The notes under the pieces were generated by a model. That model ran no database searches. It was not told where the DNA came from and saw only the letters and a program-made list of their open reading frames with translations. This document shows, in pieces, positions 7,769-12,432 of a stretch of DNA of 12,432 bases; the stretch's first letter is position 1; each line of letters starts with the position of its first letter. The position numbers and the translations under genes were made by a program. Source of the stretch: Thermohalobaculum sp039817245 (GTDB lineage Bacteria; Pseudomonadota; Alphaproteobacteria; Rhodobacterales; Rhodobacteraceae); the NCBI GenBank assembly GCA_039817245.1, contig JBCBWF010000120.1, positions 1 to 12,432 of the forward strand, given 5' to 3'.

Positions 7769-7810
7769 GTCGCTGGGTGGGCGCGGGTGCTCAGTCGATC
7801 CGGCGTCCCG

Positions 7811-7829
7811 GTTCGGTCGGCCGCCGAAC
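7811..7829. terminator. Possible hairpin between convergent genes
   Basis: GTTCGG (7811-7816) pairs perfectly with CCGAAC (7824-7829) around a 7-base loop. It lies 28 bases beyond the stop codon of the minus-strand YibQ-like gene. Neither strand has a U-tract after it, so only a weak call is justified. Confidence 0.25.
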
Positions 7830-7856
7830 GCGCATGACCCGTCTCTCAGCCCCCCG

Positions 7857-9740
7857 TCAGCCGCCCGCGCGCAGGCGCATCACCGCAGAGAGGGGTGCAA
7901 GCTCCGCGCCGCCCCGCGCGCCCTCCAGCGTCCACTGCATCGCCGCGCGCAAGGTCGCCGGCGAGGCGGGCGCGACGATCACGGCCGAGCCTTGCCGCTT
8001 GGCGACCCCCGCGGCCACCGTCAGCATCTGGTAGACCTGCGCCTCGGTCGCCGTCGCGGGCACCGTGCGATCCGCCGAGATCGCCGAGAGCCCCGCGCGC
8101 TGCGCGGCACGCATATTGTCCCGCCCGCCGAGGGTCCGCGGCTCCACGAAGCCGAAGCCGTGGCGCGAGAGCGGCTCGAAAAGCCCCGGCGCTGTCGCCT
8201 TGGCCGGGCCCCGGCCCGAGACGGCCATCACCGCCACACCCTCCTGCACGCGCGCCAGCGCCGCGGTCAGCCGCGCCTCGAGCGCCGCGGTGTCCAGCCC
8301 CGGATCGACCACGGCCCGCGCCGGAACCCGGCCGTCGAGCTCGTCGAACGGCAGTTCCACCACCACCTCGTGGCCCGCCGCCCGCGCGGCGCCGGCGAGA
8401 TCCGTCGCGCCCTCCGTGCCGGAGATCACGCCCACCGCAAGCGGCGCCGTGATCGCGGAGAGCATCGCCGGATCAAGCCCGTCCGCCTTGCCGCCGTCCA
8501 AAAGCACGAGGGCGACGGGCACCTTGCCCGCCGCCGTCTCGTAGCTCAGCGCGTTGACTGTCAGCGCGGGCCCGGCGAGCGCCAATACCGGGTCCGCGGG
8601 TTCTGGCTCTGGCTCCGGTTCGGGCGCGAGCCGCGCCTCCGGTTGCGGCTCCGTCTCCGGCGGGGCATCGGGGGTCGCGGCGGCCTGCGGGGTCGGCGGC
8701 GGCTCGACCGCGCTCTCGACCGGCGGCGCGCCCTCCGCCTCCGGCACCGCGGCGCCCTCGCTGACCTCCACCGGGTCGGCCGCAAGCGCCGAGAGCTGCT
8801 CCTCCGCCGCGCGCCATCCATCGGCCTTCGGGGCCGCTCCGTCGCCGGCGGCGGGCGGATCGACCGGCGCGGGCTCGCTCCCCGCAACCGTTCCGGCCAC
8901 CGTGTCGGGCCCGGCCTCCCGCGCCTCCTGCCCGACGATCGGGGCATTCTCCAGAAGCGCCGCTTCCTCCGCCTCGAGTGCCGCCAGCGCGGCACGCGCT
9001 TCCTCCGGCGTCATCCGGCTCGCATCGATCTCCGGCGCGAACGGCAGCGGGTTGGCAACACCATCGCGGAGCGACGCCCCATCGCCCGGGGTGTCCTGCA
9101 GCGCCGCGCCGGGCGCGGGCGCGGCACCGCCCTGCGGCAGCGCTGCGCCGAAGCCGCCCGTGCTGTCCACCGTGCCGCTCACCGTGCTGTCCACCGGGCC
9201 GCCCGCCGATCCGCCCGCGACCGGCCCCGTGCCGAGCGCAGCGCCTGCCGGCGGGGCCAGCCCGGCCGGAGGCGCAAAGCCCTGCGGCGCGGCGAGCCCG
9301 CCGACATCGCCCGCGCCCGGCCGCGCCGGCGCCAGGGAGCCCGTGCCCTCCGGCGCCACCAGCCCGGCAAGATCCGTCTCGCTATCGCCCCCCGCGCCCG
9401 GCTGCGGCGCGACCACCGGCACATTGCCCGCCCCCGGCGTCGCCACCCGCGGCGCGCTCTGGGGTGCTGTCACCTCGCCCGCCGGCGCTTCCGTCTCGCC
9501 CGCGAAGTTGCCCTGGCTCCAGGGCCCGCTCCGCCCGCGCTCCTCGCGCACCGTCTCGTCGATCACGCGCGGCACCACACCGTCCGGCCCGTTGCCCGGA
9601 GGCGGCGCCGTCACCACCAGCGCGACCACGGCGCCGACGATCAGCAGGCCCCCGGCCAGCAGGCCGCGCAGGAAGTTCCCGATCCACCCCCGGTTCTCGC
9701 CGCGCCGCCCCCGCCTGCGCGATTTCCAGTTGCCTGCCAC
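7857..9740 (-). CDS. yibQ: YibQ-like divergent polysaccharide deacetylase family protein
   Basis: A 627-residue protein. A basic N terminus precedes one membrane segment (about 23-45), then about 350 residues of Ala/Pro/Gly/Glu-rich low-complexity linker with an EP-repeat run (373-381). The C-terminal domain (about 405-622) follows the YibQ (divergent polysaccharide deacetylase) pattern: LVLLDGG (411-417), GHEVVVELP (456-464), FVEPRT (531-536), GSAVIVA (584-590) and APLSAV (615-620). Usual metal or catalytic residues appear lost: the Asp-Asp pair is reduced to one Asp, the His expected before LP is Glu, and the N-H-x-G-S motif is absent. It is probably periplasmic, anchored in the inner membrane; whether it is an enzyme is doubtful. 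It starts at GTG (9738-9740) with GAGG 7-8 bases upstream. It lies between trpE and trpG but on the opposite strand. Its function in this location is unknown. Confidence 0.8.
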   Translation of the reverse strand: MAGNWKSRRRGRRGENRGWIGNFLRGLLAGGLLIVGAVVALVVTAPPPGNGPDGVVPRVIDETVREERGRSGPWSQGNFAGETEAPAGEVTAPQSAPRVATPGAGNVPVVAPQPGAGGDSETDLAGLVAPEGTGSLAPARPGAGDVGGLAAPQGFAPPAGLAPPAGAALGTGPVAGGSAGGPVDSTVSGTVDSTGGFGAALPQGGAAPAPGAALQDTPGDGASLRDGVANPLPFAPEIDASRMTPEEARAALAALEAEEAALLENAPIVGQEAREAGPDTVAGTVAGSEPAPVDPPAAGDGAAPKADGWRAAEEQLSALAADPVEVSEGAAVPEAEGAPPVESAVEPPPTPQAAATPDAPPETEPQPEARLAPEPEPEPEPADPVLALAGPALTVNALSYETAAGKVPVALVLLDGGKADGLDPAMLSAITAPLAVGVISGTEGATDLAGAARAAGHEVVVELPFDELDGRVPARAVVDPGLDTAALEARLTAALARVQEGVAVMAVSGRGPAKATAPGLFEPLSRHGFGFVEPRTLGGRDNMRAAQRAGLSAISADRTVPATATEAQVYQMLTVAAGVAKRQGSAVIVAPASPATLRAAMQWTLEGARGGAELAPLSAVMRLRAGG

Positions 9741-9821
9741 GCTGACCTCAACCTCTCAAAGCCTGCCAACCCAGCCGCACCGCTCGGACACGGCCCGCCA
9801 CGACACCGCCACTGCGCCTGC

Positions 9822-9850
9822 TTGACGCACACGCCCGTCGCCCGTCAATT
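9822..9850 (+). promoter_or_regulatory. Possible trpGD promoter
   Basis: TTGACG (9822-9827) is a near-consensus -35. After a 17-base spacer comes TCAATT (9845-9850), a modest -10. Transcription would begin near 9857 and leave a leader of about 75 bases before trpG. trpG needs its own promoter because the neighbouring gene upstream runs the other way. No Trp-rich leader peptide or attenuator was seen. Confidence 0.45.
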
Positions 9851-9931
9851 AGAGCCGCAACCCCGGATCCCAATACCGGCCGTCGCGTCCCGAGGGGACC
9901 GTGACCGCCGCAGCAGCTGCAGGCCCGCCTC

Positions 9932-10525
9932 ATGCTTCTTCTGATCGACAACTACGACAGCTTTACGTGGAATCTGGTGCACTACTTGGGCGTTTTGGGG
10001 GCAGAGGCGAAAGTGGTGCGAAACGATACACTAAGCGTCGCCGAAGCGCTCGCGCTCGCGCCGCGCGCCATCGTGCTCTCGCCCGGCCCCTGCACCCCGG
10101 CGGAGGCGGGGATCTGCGTCGATCTCATCAAGGCCGCCCCTGCGACGATGCCGATCTTCGGCGTCTGTCTCGGCCATCAGGCGATCGCGGCGGCCGAGGG
10201 CGCGCGGGTGGAGCGCTGCCACGAGGTGCTGCACGGCAAGCTCTCCAACATCACGCATGACGGCACGGGGGTGTTCGAGGGCCTGCCGCAGGGCTTTTCC
10301 GCCACGCGCTACCATTCGCTGACCGTCGCGCCGGAGACCATGCCGGAGACGCTGACGGTGACGGCGCGCTCCCAGTCCGGCGTCGTGATGGGCCTTGCGC
10401 ATCGGGACCGACCGCTCCACGGGGTCCAGTTCCACCCCGAATCCATCGCCTCGGAACACGGCCACGCCATGCTGCGCAACTTCCTCGCGATCGCCGGCAT
10501 CGCCGAACCGGCGCCCGCGGCATGA
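9932..10525 (+). CDS. trpG: Anthranilate synthase component II (glutamine amidotransferase)
   Basis: A 197-residue class I glutamine amidotransferase that releases ammonia from glutamine and passes it to TrpE. Diagnostic segments are IDNYDSFTWN (5-14), SPGPCTP (50-56), GVCLGHQAI (77-85) with nucleophile Cys79, and VQFHPESIASEHG (165-177) with the remaining triad members His168 and Glu170. The length is typical. The start at 9932 fits the usual TrpG N terminus; the upstream AGG (9921-9923) is a weak ribosome-binding site. The stop overlaps the trpD start (ATGA), so the two are co-translated. Like many family members it could also serve PabB for folate synthesis; the neighbouring trpD supports the tryptophan role. 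Confidence 0.96.
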   Translation: MLLLIDNYDSFTWNLVHYLGVLGAEAKVVRNDTLSVAEALALAPRAIVLSPGPCTPAEAGICVDLIKAAPATMPIFGVCLGHQAIAAAEGARVERCHEVLHGKLSNITHDGTGVFEGLPQGFSATRYHSLTVAPETMPETLTVTARSQSGVVMGLAHRDRPLHGVQFHPESIASEHGHAMLRNFLAIAGIAEPAPAA

Positions 10526-11547
10526 GCGACGATCTGCGCCCGCTCATCGCCCGCGCCGTCGCAGGGCCCCTCAGCCGCGCCGAGGCGGAGAGCGCCTTCG
10601 GCGTGATCATGTCCGGCGAGGCGACGCCGGCGCAGATCGCGGGCTTTCTCATGGCGCTCGCGATCCGGGGCGAGACCGTGGACGAGATCGCCGGTGCCGC
10701 CACGGTGATGCGCGCGCGCGCCGCCCGGGTCGCAGCGCCCGAGGACGCGATGGACATCGTCGGCACCGGCGGCGACGGGAAGGGCACGCTCAACATCTCC
10801 ACCGCCGCCGCGCTCGTGGTGGCCGGCGCCGGGGTGCCGGTGGCCAAGCACGGCAACCGGGCACTCTCCTCGCGTGCCGGCGCCGCGGATGCGCTCGGCC
10901 AGCTCGGCGTCGAGGTGATGGTGCCCGCGCCGGTGGCCGAGCGCGCCCTCGCGGATTGCGGCATCTGCTTCATGATGGCGCCGATGCACCACGCGGCCAT
11001 GCGCCATGTGCAGCCGGTGCGCACCGAGCTCGGCGTGCGCACGGTGTTCAACATTCTGGGCCCGCTCACCAATCCCGCCGGCGCGCGGCGCCAGCTCACC
11101 GGTGCCTTCGCGCCCTGGCTGCTGCGCCCCATGGCCGAGACGCTGCAGACGCTCGGCTCCGAGACCGCCTGGCTCGTGCATGGCAGCGACGGGACGGACG
11201 AGATCTCCATCGCCGGGCCCACCCGGGTCGTGGCGCTCGAGGGCGGCGCGATCCGCGAATTCGAGATCGCGCCGGGCGATGCGGGCCTGCCGGTCCACCC
11301 CTTCGAGGCGATCCTCGGGGGGACGGCGGAGGAGAACGCGGCGGCCCTTCGGAGCCTCCTCGCCGGCGATCCGTCCGCCTATCGCGATGCGGTGCTCCTG
11401 AACGCGGCCGCCGCCCTCGTCATCGCCGGGCGCGCCGCGGGTCTGGCGGAGGGGGTGCGCCTCGGCGCCGAGAGCATCGACACCGGCGCCGCCCGCGCCA
11501 AGGTCGAGGCGCTCGCCAAGGCCACCCGCGGCCAGGCGCCCCAGTAA
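10522..11547 (+). CDS. trpD: Anthranilate phosphoribosyltransferase
   Basis: A 341-residue cytosolic enzyme that joins anthranilate and phosphoribosyl pyrophosphate to give phosphoribosyl anthranilate, the second step to tryptophan. The glycine-rich PRPP-binding motif GTGGDGKGT is at 81-89. KHGNRALSSRAGAAD (109-123) and RTVFNILGPLTNPA (173-186) are the other family signatures, and MHHAAMRHV (155-163) fits the anthranilate channel. It is full length, with an intact C terminus. It is translationally coupled to trpG. In Rhodobacter-type clusters trpC normally follows; here the next 300 bases are non-coding and repetitive, so the operon appears to end with trpD. Confidence 0.96.
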   Translation: MSDDLRPLIARAVAGPLSRAEAESAFGVIMSGEATPAQIAGFLMALAIRGETVDEIAGAATVMRARAARVAAPEDAMDIVGTGGDGKGTLNISTAAALVVAGAGVPVAKHGNRALSSRAGAADALGQLGVEVMVPAPVAERALADCGICFMMAPMHHAAMRHVQPVRTELGVRTVFNILGPLTNPAGARRQLTGAFAPWLLRPMAETLQTLGSETAWLVHGSDGTDEISIAGPTRVVALEGGAIREFEIAPGDAGLPVHPFEAILGGTAEENAAALRSLLAGDPSAYRDAVLLNAAAALVIAGRAAGLAEGVRLGAESIDTGAARAKVEALAKATRGQAPQ

Positions 11548-11620
11548 CGCCGCGTCCGGCAGGGAGCCCCACCGCGCAACCGGACCCGGAGGCTTCGAAG
11601 AGGGCCGGCCGACCAGGACC

Positions 11621-11755
11621 AACACGGACAGGATCGAAACGGGCACCATCGACACGGGCAGCGCCCACACAGGCAGCACCGACACGGGCAGCACCGACAC
11701 GGGCAGCGTCGACAAAGGCAGCGCCGACAAGCACGGCATCGACAAGGGCAGCATC
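11621..11755. repeat. 15-bp tandem repeat tract
   Basis: About nine imperfect copies of a 15-base unit close to GACACGGGCAGCACC. The phase is constant: units start at 11621, 11636, 11651, 11666, 11681, 11696, 11711, 11726 and 11741. The best copies are 11651-11710, and units decay outward. Weaker related sequence runs to about 11800. The pattern indicates slippage or unit duplication. Translated, it gives pentapeptide repeats in every frame, but no start codon with a ribosome-binding site introduces any of them. Confidence 0.75.
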
Positions 11756-11848
11756 GGCAGGAACCCGCACGACACGGGCCGGGACGACACGCACACGAAG
11801 AAACACCGCCGACCCGCCGCACAGCGGCCCGTCAGATGTGCACCCGGC

Positions 11849-11856
11849 AGGGAGGG
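11849..11856 (+). promoter_or_regulatory. Ribosome-binding site fixing a GTG start
   Basis: AGGGAGGG lies 7 bases before GTG at 11864-11866. This strong site supports 11864 as the original start of the acetyltransferase gene, upstream of its in-frame TAA. The alternative TTG at 11951 has no comparable site. Confidence 0.6.
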
Positions 11857-11863
11857 CCGCGCC

Positions 11864-12400
11864 GTGGCAAGAGACCGAGAGTTCCTGACACAGCGCCTCC
11901 GTCTGCGACAGTTCCGCCCATAAGACCTCCCGTTCCTCGAGGCCTATGCCTTGCAGAACCGTTTCTGGCGGTACCTGCCGCTCGATCCGCCAACGCCGGC
12001 GAGCGTGACGGCGTTTCTGGACCGGCGACTGGCGGACCGTTGGGGCGATGGCGGCTATCAGTGCGCCATCGAACTCACCGACGCGCAGCATCTGATCGGG
12101 ACGGTGCGCATCGCCATCGACGATCCGGCGCATCGCAGCGGCGATATCGGCTACGCGCTGAACGGCGCGTCTTCAGGCCGAGGCTACAGGACCGAAGCCG
12201 TGAGCCGGATCCTGCAGCTCTGCTTCGAGGAACTCGATCTGCACCGCCTATCGGCCACCACCGACGTGGAGAACGACGCCTCCTGGCGGGTGATGGAACG
12301 GCTCGGCATGCAGCGCGAGGGCCGCCTTCGCCACCACCGGCAAGTCCGCGGCACATGGCGCGACAGCTATCTCCACGCGATCCTGAAGAGCGACCGCTGA
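11864..12400 (+). pseudogene. GNAT acetyltransferase interrupted by in-frame TAA
   Basis: Read from GTG 11864, the frame gives a complete 178-codon RimJ/RimL-like N-acetyltransferase (GNAT_3 type) except that codon 20 is TAA (11921-11923). Before the stop lies LTQRLRLRQFRP, the first strand of such enzymes; directly after it the same frame continues DLPFLEAYAL, so no frameshift is involved. Acetyl-CoA-binding motif SGRGYRTEA is at 104-112, the second conserved block NDASWRVMERLGM at 137-149, and the usual ending RDSYLHAIL at 166-174. The residue at the stop is often acidic in relatives, so GAA or GAG to TAA/TAG-type change is a simple explanation. A shortened 149-residue product from TTG 11951 would lack the first strand and helix. 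The region is less GC-rich than the trp genes. Substrate unknown. Confidence 0.75.
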
Positions 12401-12401
12401 C

Positions 12402-12432
12402 CTCCCCGGGCCCAGCGTCTCCCCGGGCCCAG
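12402..12432. repeat. Direct repeat at the window edge
   Basis: CTCCCCGGGCCCAG occurs at 12402-12415 and again at 12419-12432, a 17-base period with a 3-base spacer. It begins one base after the acetyltransferase stop and runs to the end of the window, so the array may continue. Each unit holds the overlapping palindromes CCCGGG and GGGCCC. Confidence 0.5.

Larger units (their letters stand above)
7651..7792. repeat. Palindromic intergenic element, copy B
   Basis: Second copy of the element at 3813-3966, here 142 bases. The left end (7651-7678), read on the minus strand, matches the right end (about 7765-7792) with one inserted base; the shared core is TGTCG, then TGGGTGGG, then GCGG. Both arms carry a perfect LexA-box-like motif (7693-7707 and 7735-7749), located 42 and 43 bases from the outer ends. 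The central loop is shorter than in copy A (27 versus 40 bases). It occupies most of the 256-base gap between the convergent 3' ends of trpE and the YibQ-like gene, where no promoter is needed. That location favours a repeat element over an ordinary operator. Confidence 0.7.
11548..11863. other. Non-coding gap after trpD
   Basis: About 316 bases between the trpD stop and the broken acetyltransferase gene. It contains the 15-bp tandem repeat tract described separately and a 6-bp inverted repeat, GTCCGG (11554-11559) with CCGGAC (11580-11585), that has no U-tract. Frames crossing it stay open only because the repeat length is a multiple of three. No gene is supported. Confidence 0.5.

Noticed and set aside
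9901..10260. GTG frame with GAGGGG just upstream, overlapping the start of trpG out of frame.
   Set aside because: The product has an Arg/Gly-rich shadow composition, and trpG has the expected N terminus at 9932.
11554..11585. GTCCGG/CCGGAC inverted repeat after trpD as a terminator.
   Set aside because: The loop is 20 bases and no U-tract follows.
10309..11822. Minus-strand and plus-strand frames through the 15-bp repeats giving LPVSV, CRCCP or APTRA pentapeptides.
   Set aside because: They run antisense or out of frame into trpD, and stay open only because the unit is a multiple of three.

Overview
The window is GC-rich DNA, and its gene content points to an alphaproteobacterium of the Rhodobacterales type. 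The evidence is a PpiD-like foldase gene overlapping trpE, a YibQ-family gene between trpE and trpG, and GTTC-N7-GTTC motifs, which match the LexA site known in alphaproteobacteria. No rRNA, tRNA, CRISPR array or transposase gene was found.

Layout, left to right. Positions 1-563 hold no convincing gene but start with a branched inverted repeat (14-68). On the minus strand, 564-2420 encodes a Uup-like ABC-F ATPase. Divergent from it, 2568-3773 encodes a class I/II PLP aminotransferase. A 345-base gap follows, holding a palindromic element (copy A, 3813-3966) and two hairpins. Next comes a PpiD/SurA-like periplasmic foldase (4119-6035) whose stop overlaps the start of trpE (6032-7600). A second copy of the palindromic element (copy B, 7651-7792) sits between the convergent 3' ends of trpE and a large minus-strand YibQ-like gene (7857-9740). 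Divergent from that gene, trpG (9932-10525) and trpD (10522-11547) overlap by four bases. After trpD there is no trpC. Instead there is a 15-bp tandem repeat tract and then a GNAT acetyltransferase gene broken by one in-frame TAA (11864-12400). The window ends in a short direct repeat.

How the genes work together. TrpE and TrpG form anthranilate synthase (chorismate plus glutamine to anthranilate), and TrpD adds the phosphoribosyl group. The two synthase subunits are encoded in separate transcription units, because the yibQ-like gene lies between them in the opposite orientation. The order trpE-yibQ-trpGDC is known from Rhodobacter sphaeroides, so yibQ here is expected, while the missing trpC is not.

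The most interesting signal is the pair of related palindromic intergenic elements. Each arm carries a LexA-box-like motif exactly 42 (once 43) bases from the element's outer end, with a -10-like hexamer at a fixed distance. They look like an ERIC-like or MITE-like repeat family carrying SOS-type operators, and copy A lies upstream of ppiD-trpE.
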